Positions 38,056 to 46,300 of a DNA stretch of 64,000 nucleotides are shown one piece after another. Below the pieces are notes generated by a model. That model was not told the origin of the DNA, did no database searches, and worked only from the letters and a program-made list of their open reading frames with translations. Where the stretch lies: the NCBI RefSeq assembly GCF_026012395.1, contig NZ_BRZA01000001.1, positions 496,001 through 560,000 on the forward strand, read 5' to 3'. How positions within the stretch are numbered: position 1 is the stretch's first letter; each line of letters begins with the position of its first letter. This stretch comes from Lysinibacillus piscis. Its GTDB lineage: Bacteria > Bacillota > Bacilli > Bacillales_A > Planococcaceae. The translations under genes were made by a program, and so were the position numbers.

Positions 38056-38805
38056 TCACACCATGGATTTTATAGGCTCAAATGACTTGCGATGATGAAT
38101 GGTTGGACCAAATTGTTCCAGCGCTAAAATATGCTGCTTTGTTCCATATCCAGCATGTTGAGCAAAGCCATACATAGGAAATTCTTGATCTAGCTTCTCC
38201 ATATACGCATCACGGGCTGTTTTGGCCAATATCGATGCCGCTGCAATTGCTAAACTTTTAGCATCTCCTTTAATGATAGATTGCTGTGGCAAATGAATGG
38301 GTAATGTCATGGCATCAACTATGACAAAATCAGGCTTGACGGAGAGTGTCTCAACACTTGATACCATAGATTGCTTTGTCGCCTCATAAATATTGATAGC
38401 ATCAATCACTTGAGCGCTTTGGAAGTGAATGCTATAGCTGAGTGCATATTCCTTTACTAGCACACTCATGCGTTCTCGTGCTTCCTTGGATAATTGTTTG
38501 GAATCATTTAAACCGACTAGCTCCTGACAATCTTCAGGTAAAATAACAGCCGCTGTGACAACAGGACCTGCCAACGGACCACGCCCAGCCTCATCAACGC
38601 CCGCTACTAGCCGTCCAAATTTAGCATCAAAGGCAATTTTTTCGTCGTGTGCTCTTTGTACTTGTATTTGTTTGTCTAGACGTTTTAAAAATTGTTGCCA
38701 TGCTTTTTGTACGCCTGCTCGTTCATCTTGCGAAATGGCTTCCATCCATGGTTCATATTGTGTAGCCGTTTTTAAAGCGAGTGTTACTTCTTTTATTGTT
38801 TGCAT
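38056..38805 (-). CDS. rnhB: Ribonuclease HII
   Basis: Cleaves RNA in RNA-DNA hybrids and at single ribonucleotides in DNA. Catalytic acidic motifs: VAGVDEAGRGPLAGPVV, LNDSKQLS, and FVIVDAMTL. 249 aa from ATG 38805, which has GAGG 9 bases upstream; the frame stays open to 38889 but that stretch is not conserved and runs into the rbgA terminator. It follows rbgA, as in B. subtilis. The stop lies 17 bases before ylqG. Confidence 0.97.
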   Translation of the reverse strand: MQTIKEVTLALKTATQYEPWMEAISQDERAGVQKAWQQFLKRLDKQIQVQRAHDEKIAFDAKFGRLVAGVDEAGRGPLAGPVVTAAVILPEDCQELVGLNDSKQLSKEARERMSVLVKEYALSYSIHFQSAQVIDAINIYEATKQSMVSSVETLSVKPDFVIVDAMTLPIHLPQQSIIKGDAKSLAIAAASILAKTARDAYMEKLDQEFPMYGFAQHAGYGTKQHILALEQFGPTIHHRKSFEPIKSMV

Positions 38806-38892
38806 AGTTTCTAACCTCATCTCTAGTACATATATCGACCTATTTGTTTCATTATCAATTATAATGACATGCTCATTTTTTAAGTACAAGGA

Positions 38893-38929
38893 AAAAGGCT
38901 GTTGAGTAGATATCCCTCAACAGCCTTTT
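38893..38929 (-). terminator. Terminator after rbgA
   Basis: 14-bp perfect stem (AAAAGGCTGTTGAG and complement), 9-base loop, followed by TTTTTCC on the minus strand, 4 bases after the rbgA stop. It implies rnhB has its own promoter in the ~90 bases between, though I could not pick one with confidence. Confidence 0.85.
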
Positions 38930-38933
38930 AGTA

Positions 38934-39809
38934 TTACTCCGTCAATGCCTCTTTTTCTAATTGCTCAGCTACGAAATCGAATGTTAATTTCCCTAATTGT
39001 AGCCCTCGAATATCTCGTACAATCAGTTGTGCTACTTGGTCGTAATCAATTTCTCCACCTTGTCCAAAAACACGACGTAACTTACCAATATGGTCGAATG
39101 TATCCACTAAATCTTCATGAACAAATTGTAAGCCATATCGTTCTTCCATACGTGTTGGATAATGCAGGGCTAAGAAGCGTAAGCCATATACAGCTAAATC
39201 TTCCATATTGGTAATCGTATCTTTAATCGCACCTGTTAGCGCTAGTTTATAGCCTACTTCTTGATCCTCAAATTTCGGCCATAAAATACCTGGTGTATCC
39301 AGCAATTCTAGTTCTTTGCCGACTTTAATCCATTGTTGTGCTTTCGTGACACCTGGTGTATTACCTGTTTTCGCAATATTTTTCTTTGCTAAACGATTAA
39401 TAAGTGTTGACTTTCCAACATTCGGAATACCCACAATCATGGCACGAATCGCTCTGGGTTTCATACCACGAGATTTCATGCGCTCAAATTTTTCCTTTAA
39501 AACTTCTTGTGCTGCCTTTGTCACTTGTTGCAAACCTTTCCCTTCAAGTGAATTGATAGCAACTGCCTTATGTCCACGAGCAGCGAAATAATCTACCCAT
39601 TTACGTGTTTCTTGCTCATCTGCCATATCCGCTTTATTTAAAATTAACAATCTTGGCTTTTGATGAATTACTTCATCAATCATCGGATTGCGCGAAGATA
39701 ATGGCAAACGGGCATCAATTAATTCAAATATAATATCCACTAACTTTAGCTTTTCTGTTACCTCTCGTCGGGCTTTCGCCATATGCCCTGGGAACCATTG
39801 TATCGTCAT
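38934..39809 (-). CDS. rbgA: Ribosome biogenesis GTPase RbgA (YlqF)
   Basis: Essential GTPase for late assembly of the 50S ribosomal subunit. It is circularly permuted: the G4 motif NKAD comes first (about residue 58), then G1 GIPNVGKST (about 128) and G3 DTPG. The N-terminal [12 protein letters not shown] and a C-terminal helical ANTAR-like domain are present. 291 aa from ATG 39809, with GGAGGAC upstream; 39824 is an in-frame alternative without a site. Lies between lepB and rnhB. Confidence 0.97.
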   Translation of the reverse strand: MTIQWFPGHMAKARREVTEKLKLVDIIFELIDARLPLSSRNPMIDEVIHQKPRLLILNKADMADEQETRKWVDYFAARGHKAVAINSLEGKGLQQVTKAAQEVLKEKFERMKSRGMKPRAIRAMIVGIPNVGKSTLINRLAKKNIAKTGNTPGVTKAQQWIKVGKELELLDTPGILWPKFEDQEVGYKLALTGAIKDTITNMEDLAVYGLRFLALHYPTRMEERYGLQFVHEDLVDTFDHIGKLRRVFGQGGEIDYDQVAQLIVRDIRGLQLGKLTFDFVAEQLEKEALTE

Positions 39810-39864
39810 GATTGTCCTCCTCAATAAAAAGAAAGGGAGTGATGTATCCCCCCTTTACACACAG

Positions 39865-40434
39865 TTATTTAACAATTTTAATATCATTAAATGGCCAGAA
39901 AATCAAACTTGTATTGCCGATAATTTCTTTTTGCGCAACTAGTCCAATATGGCGGCTATCCTTACTATAGCGACGGTTATCCCCCATCACAAAAATATAA
40001 CCCTCTGGAATCACACCATCCTCTAGTGAGGCATCGATATCCTTTAATGTGAAATCCTCTGTTAATGTACCCTCTGTTAATTGTGATTTATAAGTATCTA
40101 AATAAGGCTCATCTAGTGGTTCACCGTTAATATAGAGCTGATCATCCTTATATTCTAATGTATCCCCTGGTAGTCCAATCACACGTTTAATATAATTTTT
40201 TTGCTCTGGTGCATGGAACACCACAATATCAAAGCGCTCAGGCTCACCAATTTTATAACCAAATTTATTAACAATCATACGGTCGCCATTTTCAAGGGTT
40301 GGCATCATTGATTCGCCATCAACTGCAATTGGTGTAAATAAAAAATAACGAATAACCGCCGCAATCGCAAATGCAATTAATAGTGCCTTTGTCCATTCCC
40401 ATAGCTCATTTTTTTCTTTCACTTGTTTTCCCAT
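39865..40434 (-). CDS. lepB: Type I signal peptidase
   Basis: Membrane serine protease that removes signal peptides on the outer face of the membrane. One N-terminal membrane helix (residues about 15-33), nucleophile Ser42 in DGESMMPTL, general base Lys83 in YIKRVIGLPGD, and the GDNRRYSKDSR box. 189 aa, like Bacillus SipS/SipT. It sits between rplS and rbgA with its own promoter. In B. subtilis the equivalent rplS-ylqF junction has sipU elsewhere, so this insertion is a synteny difference. Confidence 0.96.
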   Translation of the reverse strand: MGKQVKEKNELWEWTKALLIAFAIAAVIRYFLFTPIAVDGESMMPTLENGDRMIVNKFGYKIGEPERFDIVVFHAPEQKNYIKRVIGLPGDTLEYKDDQLYINGEPLDEPYLDTYKSQLTEGTLTEDFTLKDIDASLEDGVIPEGYIFVMGDNRRYSKDSRHIGLVAQKEIIGNTSLIFWPFNDIKIVK

Positions 40435-40460
40435 TGAGAATTGCCCCCTTATCTATCTTC

Positions 40461-40490
40461 ATTGTAGATGATAGTGATTTAAGCTGACAA
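40461..40490 (-). promoter_or_regulatory. Candidate sigma-A promoter of lepB-rbgA
   Basis: TTGTCA (40490-40485), 18-base spacer, TACAAT (40466-40461); five of six consensus bases in each. It lies just upstream of the lepB ribosome site and downstream of the rplS terminator. Confidence 0.55.
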
Positions 40491-40578
40491 GTAAAAAGTC
40501 AATTACATCCTAGCACAGAGCTTTCTTTTTGTTCAATAAATACTATGTCTGATACAAAAATTTGAACACTCGCTAAAC

Positions 40579-40609
40579 CAAAAGAAAAGGAGCTTGTTAA
40601 ACAAGCCCC
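40579..40609 (-). terminator. Terminator after rplS
   Basis: GGGGCTTGTT pairs with AACAAGCTCC (one G-U), closing over a very short loop, followed by TTTTCTTTT on the minus strand, 18 bases after the rplS stop. Confidence 0.8.
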
Positions 40610-40626
40610 TCTCTGTAAAATGACGA

Positions 40627-40971
40627 TTATCGAATTTCTTTAATACGAGCAGCTTTACCACGTAGGTTACGTAGGTAGTAAAGTTTAGCACGACGTACTT
40701 TACCACGACGTACAACTTCTAAGTTAGCGATTTTTGGTGTGTGTACAGGGAATGTACGTTCAACACCTACACCATAAGAAATTTTACGAACTGTGAAAGT
40801 TTCACTCACACCGCCACCACGACGTTTAATAACAACACCTTCGTATACTTGGATACGTTCACGAGTACCCTCAACTACTTTCACGTGTACCTTAACAGTA
40901 TCACCTGGGCGGAAAGCTGGTAAATCCGTACGAAGTTGATCTTTTGTAATTTCTGCAATAATGTTTGACAT
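40627..40971 (-). CDS. rplS: 50S ribosomal protein L19
   Basis: Structural protein at the 30S-50S interface. 114 aa; signatures [29 protein letters not shown] and the basic tail [21 protein letters not shown]. The ribosome site AAGGAGAG lies about 6-7 bases before the ATG. Its own promoter and terminator bound it as a single-gene unit, with a leader likely to carry autoregulatory structure. Confidence 0.99.
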   Translation of the reverse strand: MSNIIAEITKDQLRTDLPAFRPGDTVKVHVKVVEGTRERIQVYEGVVIKRRGGGVSETFTVRKISYGVGVERTFPVHTPKIANLEVVRRGKVRRAKLYYLRNLRGKAARIKEIR

Positions 40972-41055
40972 TGTTTTCTCTCCTTAGACAGATGCTCTTA
41001 TACGCATTTTTTGCTACAGCGGAACACCGTAATTCAGTACTTCACATAAAAGTAC
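40972..41055 (-). promoter_or_regulatory. rplS 5' leader, possible L19 autoregulatory RNA
   Basis: About 84 bases between the promoter and rplS contain ACGGTGTTCCGCTGTAG and ATGCG...AGAGCAT segments that can pair locally. Bacillus rplS leaders carry a conserved L19 leader RNA; I infer this is its counterpart from position and length, not from a verified alignment. Confidence 0.45.
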
Positions 41056-41062
41056 AAAATAA

Positions 41063-41091
41063 ATACTATCACAAATTCCAAGTGCAATCAA
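41063..41091 (-). promoter_or_regulatory. Candidate sigma-A promoter of rplS
   Basis: TTGATT (41091-41086), 17 bases, TAGTAT (41068-41063), with TG one base before the -10 (extended -10). The -35 overlaps the trmD stop codon. Confidence 0.55.
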
Positions 41092-41828
41092 GTATCTTTT
41101 TTATTGTTTTTTAAGGTTGCTATATATTGCTGTTGTTTCTCTGTTAATGGATAAGTTGTCAATAAATCTGGGCGACGCTCAAACGTTCTTTTCAACGATT
41201 GTTCCTCTCGCCATTGCTCAATTTTTGCATGATTACCAGACAACAGTACATCAGGCACTTTCATCCCACGAAATTCAGCAGGACGTGTATAATGTGGATG
41301 CTCTAACAGCCCTGTTGAAAAAGAATCATGGATATGAGAATCTTCTTGACCTAAAACACCAGGCAAAAGACGTACAACACTGTCGATAACGGTCATGGCA
41401 CCCAATTCTCCACCCGTTAAGACAAAATCACCAATAGAAATTTCATCTGTCACAAGATGCTGGCGAATACGTTCATCATAACCCTCATAATGCCCACACA
41501 AAAAGACAAGCTCCTCTTCCTGTGCCAATTCCTCTGCCTTTTTTTGCGTAAAACGTTCGCCCTGTGGACACATTAAAATAATGCGTGGCTGTTTCCCCTC
41601 TGTAATGGCTTCCACTGCTTGAAACATAGGCTCTGGCTTTAATACCATGCCAGCACCACCGCCATACGGATAATCATCCACCTGATTGTGCTTATTACCT
41701 GAAAATGCACGAATATCTGTTACAGCTAACTGTACAGCCCCTTTGTCCTGTGCTTTCTTTAAAATCGATGCACCAAAAACACCTGTAAACATATCAGGAA
41801 ACAAACTGAGGACGTGAATGTTCATCAT
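41088..41828 (-). CDS. trmD: tRNA (guanine-37 N1) methyltransferase TrmD
   Basis: Essential SPOUT-fold enzyme that prevents +1 frameshifting. The knot motif [25 protein letters not shown] and the SAM-site region [14 protein letters not shown] are intact. 246 aa. ATG 41828 overlaps the rimM stop (ATGA); the second Met (41825) is an alternative. rimM-trmD are co-transcribed, as in most Firmicutes. Confidence 0.98.
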   Translation of the reverse strand: MMNIHVLSLFPDMFTGVFGASILKKAQDKGAVQLAVTDIRAFSGNKHNQVDDYPYGGGAGMVLKPEPMFQAVEAITEGKQPRIILMCPQGERFTQKKAEELAQEEELVFLCGHYEGYDERIRQHLVTDEISIGDFVLTGGELGAMTVIDSVVRLLPGVLGQEDSHIHDSFSTGLLEHPHYTRPAEFRGMKVPDVLLSGNHAKIEQWREEQSLKRTFERRPDLLTTYPLTEKQQQYIATLKNNKKDT

Positions 41829-42340
41829 AATAAGCCTTCCATCACATGAACGACAATTTTTTGCTCATCCACGTCAATGTCTTTTACAATGTCCTCGATA
41901 TAAGGGATGTAGTGCTCTTTTTTAGCCCCTTTTACCACCCATACGTCATTTGCACCTGTTTGTAAAATATCTTTAATAACACCAATTGTCTCGCCTTCTT
42001 CAGACACAACCGTACAGCCAATGATTTCATGGAAAAAGTATTCATTCTCTTCCAGTAAATCATCCGTCATTTGATCTTTTGTCACCTTTAACATACCTTC
42101 TTTGAAAGGCTCTACAAGATTAATGTTATCCATGCCTTCAAATGTTAGTAAAATAAAGTTTTTGTGACGACGTACCGTTTCAATCGTTACCCATGTTGGC
42201 TTTTTATCATCTTTTTTAAATGCTGCTAGTTTTTGTCCTACAGCAAAACGCTTTTCCTCAAAATCTGTTGTTGATAGTATACGCACCTCTCCTCGAATAC
42301 CATGTGTATTCACAATGCGTCCTACGTTAAACCATTCCAT
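41825..42340 (-). CDS. rimM: Ribosome maturation factor RimM
   Basis: Helps mature the 16S rRNA 3' domain of the 30S subunit. N-terminal RimM barrel ([18 protein letters not shown]) and C-terminal PRC-barrel domain ([27 protein letters not shown]). 171 aa from ATG 42340, about 8 bases after GAGGTG; ATG 42346 is two codons longer and too close to that site. In B. subtilis ylqD lies between khpA and rimM; it is absent here. Confidence 0.96.
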   Translation of the reverse strand: MEWFNVGRIVNTHGIRGEVRILSTTDFEEKRFAVGQKLAAFKKDDKKPTWVTIETVRRHKNFILLTFEGMDNINLVEPFKEGMLKVTKDQMTDDLLEENEYFFHEIIGCTVVSEEGETIGVIKDILQTGANDVWVVKGAKKEHYIPYIEDIVKDIDVDEQKIVVHVMEGLL

Positions 42341-42479
42341 TATCATGTCACCTCATCTATCAAAATACGTTGTTTTCATTTTTACCCTACTGCTTCGGTT
42401 TTTACACATTTATTCTATGTTCAAGGGAATTAACAATCTGTCAAAACCCGATTGAAGCTTCAATTTATCCCATAAACAA

Positions 42480-42511
42480 AAGAGGAAGGAACCCGTAAGC
42501 TCCTTCCTCTT
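42480..42511 (-). terminator. Terminator after khpA
   Basis: 11-bp perfect stem (AAGAGGAAGGA and complement), 10-base loop, followed by TTTTGTTT on the minus strand. It closes the rpsP-khpA unit and occupies the place where ylqD would be. Confidence 0.85.
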
Positions 42512-42552
42512 GTCATTCGATTATACATGCTTACATGTACATCTTTTTGCTA

Positions 42553-42786
42553 TCAATCCAATATATCGACGTAAGTCTTTTTTTGATGGTGACCACCTGC
42601 TGCTGAATAAACAATTGTACGAATCGCTTTTGCCACTCGCCCTTGTTTGCCTATGACTTTCCCTCGATCCTCTGGATGAACAAAAAGTTTATAAACAATT
42701 CGATTTGCATGTTCGTCCGTCTCAATACGGACTTCTTCTGGATAATCGACTAACGGTAAAACGATTGCTTCAATCAGCTGCTTCAA
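42553..42786 (-). CDS. khpA: KH-domain RNA-binding protein KhpA (YlqC)
   Basis: Single KH domain protein, partner of KhpB/Jag in RNA binding and cell-division control. The GxxG loop is GKQG in DRGKVIGKQGRVAKAIR. 77 aa, normal. The start is TTG at 42786 with GGGGAG 6 bases upstream; there is no in-frame ATG. It directly follows rpsP, the conserved arrangement. Confidence 0.94.
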   Translation of the reverse strand: MKQLIEAIVLPLVDYPEEVRIETDEHANRIVYKLFVHPEDRGKVIGKQGRVAKAIRTIVYSAAGGHHQKKTYVDILD

Positions 42787-42801
42787 AGACGTCTCCCCCG
42801 A

Positions 42802-43074
42802 TTATTTACTGAATTTTTGGTTATGGAATTTCTCCATGATACCTTGTTCTGAGAACAGGTTACGTACTGTATCTGATGGTTTTGCACCGTCAGTTAACCA
42901 TTTAAGAGCTTTCTCTTCATCAATGTTTACAGTAGCTGGTTGAGTAAGTGGGTTGTAAGTACCAACTGTCTCGATTGAACGACCGTCACGTGGTGAACGA
43001 GCGTCTGCAACTACGATACGATAGAAAGGAGATTTTTTAGCTCCCATACGTTTTAAGCGAATTTTAACTGCCAT
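42802..43074 (-). CDS. rpsP: 30S ribosomal protein S16
   Basis: Small-subunit assembly protein. 90 aa with the family start [33 protein letters not shown] lies about 8 bases before the ATG. First gene of rpsP-khpA. Confidence 0.99.
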   Translation of the reverse strand: MAVKIRLKRMGAKKSPFYRIVVADARSPRDGRSIETVGTYNPLTQPATVNIDEEKALKWLTDGAKPSDTVRNLFSEQGIMEKFHNQKFSK

Positions 43075-43112
43075 TTTAATAGCACCTCCGAATAAGTTTC
43101 ACACAAGATAGT

Positions 43113-43141
43113 ATATTATCAGCGTTTAGGTTGTTTGTAAA
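43113..43141 (-). promoter_or_regulatory. Sigma-A promoter of rpsP-khpA
   Basis: TTTACA (43141-43136), 17 bases, TAATAT (43118-43113), with TG one base before the -10 (extended -10). Start near 43106, about 30 bases before rpsP. The rest of the 158-base gap up to ffh shows no clear terminator. Confidence 0.6.
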
Positions 43142-43232
43142 GTGTTTTTTCTTAACACCTAAAAATTATCTCACTTTAGTGGCTTAGAAAGCATCCTCTA
43201 AAACAAGCAAAAATACACATTTTAACAATTAC

Positions 43233-44591
43233 TTATTTAAATAATGAGTCAAAGCCAGGTAATTTCATTTTTTTCTTGCCTTTTCCACTAGCCATACCTG
43301 TCATTTGCTTCATCATTTTTTTCATTTCATCAAATTGCTTTAATAGACGATTTACTTCTTGAATAGACGTGCCAGAGCCCCTTGCAATACGTTTTTTACG
43401 ACTGCCATTAATAATATCTGGATCTGTCTTTTCAGCAGGTGTCATCGAGTAAATAATGGCTTCTACACGCCCCATTTGCTTATCGTCTACTTTGACATTA
43501 TCCAAGCCTTTAATTTTATTCGCACCTGGTAGCATCTTTAATATTTCATCGAGCGGACCCATTTTTTTCACTTGTTGTAACTGCTCTACAAAATCATCTA
43601 ATGTAAAGGTCTGTGTTTTGAATTTTTCTTCTAGCTCTTTGGCTTTTTGTTCGTCAACTGTCGCTTGTGCCTTTTCAATTAATGACAGCACATCACCCAT
43701 ACCTAAAATACGTGATGCCATACGCTCTGGATGGAATGGCTCCAAAGCATCCATTTTTTCACCCATCCCGACAAATTTAATCGGCTTTTGCGTTACAGCA
43801 CGGATAGATAATGCCGCACCACCACGAGTATCGCCATCCAACTTTGTCAGCACAACACCTGTAATGCCAATCGCCTCATTAAAGCTCTCTGCGACATTAA
43901 CAGCGTCTTGCCCTGTCATTGCATCAACGACAAGAAATACTTCATCAGGCTCTTTTAACGCACGAATATCCTTTAATTCCTGCATCAATGTCTCATCAAT
44001 ATGCAAACGACCTGCCGTATCGATAATGACTACATCATAATGCTCCTCTTTCGCTTTTTCCAAAGCTTGACGCGCAATCTCAACTGGTGAAATATCTGTC
44101 CCTAAAGAGAATACAGGAAGGGATAATTGTTTTCCTAATGTTTCTAATTGCTGAACGGCTGCTGGACGATAGACGTCTGCTGCTACAAGCAATGGTTTAC
44201 GATTATGTTTTTTTCTTAATACATTTGCGAGCTTCCCAGTTGTGGTTGTTTTCCCCGCACCTTGTAGACCAACCATCATAATGACAGTCGGTGGCTTCGT
44301 ATTAAATTTAATAGGGCTTTGTTCGCCCCCCATTAAGTTCGTTAATTCATCTTGTACAATTTTTACCACTTGCTGTCCAGGTGTTAAACTTTGCATAACA
44401 TCTACACCGACAGCACGTTCGCTGACAGTTTTGACGAATTCTTTGACTACTTTTAAGTTTACATCCGCTTCGATTAAAGCTAATCGAACATCACGCATCA
44501 TTGCCTTTACATCTTGCTCTGATACTTTCCCTTTGCCTTTAATCTTTTGGATGGTTCCTTGGAGCCGTTCCGCTAATCCTTCAAAAGCCAT
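43233..44591 (-). CDS. ffh: Signal recognition particle protein Ffh
   Basis: GTPase that targets membrane and secreted proteins to the translocon with SRP RNA. N domain (1-90), G domain with GLQGAGKTTTTGKLA, DTAGRLH and TKLDGD, and the Met-rich M domain from about residue 310 ending MKKMMKQMTGMASGKGKKKMKLPG. 452 aa, normal. It starts 12 bases after ylxM. Confidence 0.99.
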   Translation of the reverse strand: MAFEGLAERLQGTIQKIKGKGKVSEQDVKAMMRDVRLALIEADVNLKVVKEFVKTVSERAVGVDVMQSLTPGQQVVKIVQDELTNLMGGEQSPIKFNTKPPTVIMMVGLQGAGKTTTTGKLANVLRKKHNRKPLLVAADVYRPAAVQQLETLGKQLSLPVFSLGTDISPVEIARQALEKAKEEHYDVVIIDTAGRLHIDETLMQELKDIRALKEPDEVFLVVDAMTGQDAVNVAESFNEAIGITGVVLTKLDGDTRGGAALSIRAVTQKPIKFVGMGEKMDALEPFHPERMASRILGMGDVLSLIEKAQATVDEQKAKELEEKFKTQTFTLDDFVEQLQQVKKMGPLDEILKMLPGANKIKGLDNVKVDDKQMGRVEAIIYSMTPAEKTDPDIINGSRKKRIARGSGTSIQEVNRLLKQFDEMKKMMKQMTGMASGKGKKKMKLPGFDSLFK

Positions 44592-44603
44592 TGCCTTCGC
44601 CTC

Positions 44604-44939
44604 CTAATCCCATTCTTTTAATTGTTCAATACACGTTAATTGTTCTTCTGCTGTCATGCTCTGCTGTGTAATACCTGCCGCTAGCTGTGTCAACATTTGT
44701 GTACGTTGTTGGAATTTTTCCAGTAAACATAATTTTTCTTCATATTCTTCAAGCATTGTTTCTGTCCGACGAATATTATCATACACAGCTTGACGCGATA
44801 CACCATATGATTCGGCAATCTCACCTAATGAATGATCATCCAAATAATAAAGTTCCATATAGCTTCTTTGCTTTTCTGTTAATAATGCTTGATAAAAGTC
44901 GAAGAGAAAGTTCATGCGTGTCGTTTTTTCAAGTAGCAT
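44604..44939 (-). CDS. ylxM: YlxM family HTH protein, SRP operon
   Basis: Small helix-turn-helix protein always found before ffh in Firmicutes. Its streptococcal relative binds SRP components. 111 aa; the sigma70 region 4-like HTH is at about residues 15-65 ([39 protein letters not shown]). ATG 44939 has GGAGGAG nine bases upstream. Own promoter, which overlaps the ftsY terminator. Confidence 0.95.
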   Translation of the reverse strand: MLLEKTTRMNFLFDFYQALLTEKQRSYMELYYLDDHSLGEIAESYGVSRQAVYDNIRRTETMLEEYEEKLCLLEKFQQRTQMLTQLAAGITQQSMTAEEQLTCIEQLKEWD

Positions 44940-44972
44940 CGAATATTTCTCCTCCTATTCTTAGTCATTTGT

Positions 44973-45002
44973 ATCATAACGAAAAGTGCCCATCTGCGTC
45001 AA
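44973..45002 (-). promoter_or_regulatory. Sigma-A promoter of ylxM-ffh
   Basis: TTGACG (45002-44997), 18 bases, TATGAT (44978-44973); five of six in each hexamer. The -35 and spacer lie inside the 3' half of the ftsY terminator hairpin. Confidence 0.6.
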
Positions 45003-45036
45003 GGTAATTACCTTGTCAAAATCGTCTATGGGCACT
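44985..45036 (-). terminator. Branched terminator after ftsY
   Basis: Outer 9-bp stem AGTGCCCAT/ATGGGCACT enclosing a perfect 16-base palindrome (CAAGGTAATTACCTTG), followed by TTTTCGTT. It starts 8 bases after the ftsY stop. The large interior makes it less classic than the others here. Confidence 0.7.
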
Positions 45037-45044
45037 CACATTGA

Positions 45045-46286
45045 TTAATCTTCGTTATTTTGTAATTCTTTATCTAAGCCCTCTGCAAAAAGGCCATAGA
45101 CATAGCGCTCCGCATCAAATGGTTGTAAATCATCCATTTTTTCACCAAGCCCTACAAATTTCACTGGGATGTGTAATTTATTACGGATGGCTAAAACAAT
45201 ACCACCTTTTGCTGTACCATCTAATTTTGTTAAGACAATACCAGATACGTTGGTTGCTTCTTTAAACGTTTGTGCCTGTACGAGTGCATTTTGTCCTGTT
45301 GTTGCATCCAGTGCTAATAATACTTCATGTGGCGCATCTGGTATTTCACGTGAAATCACACGGTGCACTTTTTCCAGCTCATTCATTAAGTTGACTTTAT
45401 TTTGTAAGCGTCCTGCTGTATCACAAATTAAAACATCTGCTTTACGGTTTTTTGCTGCACGAATCGCATCATACATAACGGCCGCTGGGTCAGAGCCTTC
45501 TGATTGTTTAATGACTTCACAGCCAACACGGTCGCCCCACACTTGTAATTGATCAATAGCACCTGCACGGAACGTATCTCCTGCCGCTAACATAACGGTT
45601 TTTCCTTCAGATTTCAAACGATGCGCTAATTTACCAATCGTTGTCGTCTTCCCAACGCCATTTACACCAACAAATAAAATAACTGTTAACTCACCTGCTG
45701 GCTGCATATTTAACGTAACTAAGTCTTCCTCACCCTGCTCATAAATTTCCACAAGCTTTTCAGAAATAATCGCTTGGATACCATTTGTATCTTTTATATT
45801 TTTGCGCTGTACTTCAAAGCGCAATTTATCCATCAATTCCATAACCGTTTCAAATCCTACATCCGCCTGAAGTAACAATTCTTCAAGCTCCTCAAAGAAA
45901 TCTTCATCTACTTTACGGTAACGTGCTACTAAATCATTGACCTTAGATGTAAAGGAATTACGTGTTTTTTCAAGACCTGCTTTGAATTTTTGCGTAATCG
46001 ACCATGCAGAGGGCTTTTTCTCCTGTACAACTGGCTGCTCTTCTACAACTACAGGTAATGCGTCCTGCACACTTTCTTCTTCAAGAACAGGACTTTCCTC
46101 CACAATTACTTCTTCCAGTTCTTCTATAACAACAGGTTCTTCTATAACAGCTGGTTCTACACTTTCTTCCGGTGTTGTTATTTCTTCAGCTGGTTCAACT
46201 GTTTCGTCTTCTAAAAGTTCAACTACTTGTTCTTCCTCAGCAGGATTACCCATCAATTTGTCTTTCAAACGTTTAAAAAAACTCAT
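45045..46286 (-). CDS. ftsY: SRP receptor FtsY
   Basis: Membrane-associated GTPase that receives SRP-ribosome complexes. Residues about 12-95 are a very acidic, Glu/Val-rich A domain with repeated EEP/VIEE units. The NG domain follows, with Walker A GVNGVGKTTT, DTAGRLQNK and TKLDGTAKGG. 413 aa; longer than B. subtilis FtsY (329) because of the acidic region. ATG 46286 is chosen because GGAG lies nine bases upstream; ATG 46292 is too close. Confidence 0.98.
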   Translation of the reverse strand: MSFFKRLKDKLMGNPAEEEQVVELLEDETVEPAEEITTPEESVEPAVIEEPVVIEELEEVIVEESPVLEEESVQDALPVVVEEQPVVQEKKPSAWSITQKFKAGLEKTRNSFTSKVNDLVARYRKVDEDFFEELEELLLQADVGFETVMELMDKLRFEVQRKNIKDTNGIQAIISEKLVEIYEQGEEDLVTLNMQPAGELTVILFVGVNGVGKTTTIGKLAHRLKSEGKTVMLAAGDTFRAGAIDQLQVWGDRVGCEVIKQSEGSDPAAVMYDAIRAAKNRKADVLICDTAGRLQNKVNLMNELEKVHRVISREIPDAPHEVLLALDATTGQNALVQAQTFKEATNVSGIVLTKLDGTAKGGIVLAIRNKLHIPVKFVGLGEKMDDLQPFDAERYVYGLFAEGLDKELQNNED

Positions 46287-46300
46287 GTTCATACACTCCT

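Noticed and set aside
40533-40715. Minus-strand 60-codon ORF near the end of rplS
   Set aside because: Out-of-frame overlap with rplS and its terminator; no ribosome site.
43456-44040. Plus-strand ORF of 194 codons
   Set aside because: Antisense shadow of ffh with the same Ser/Cys/Phe bias and no family resemblance.
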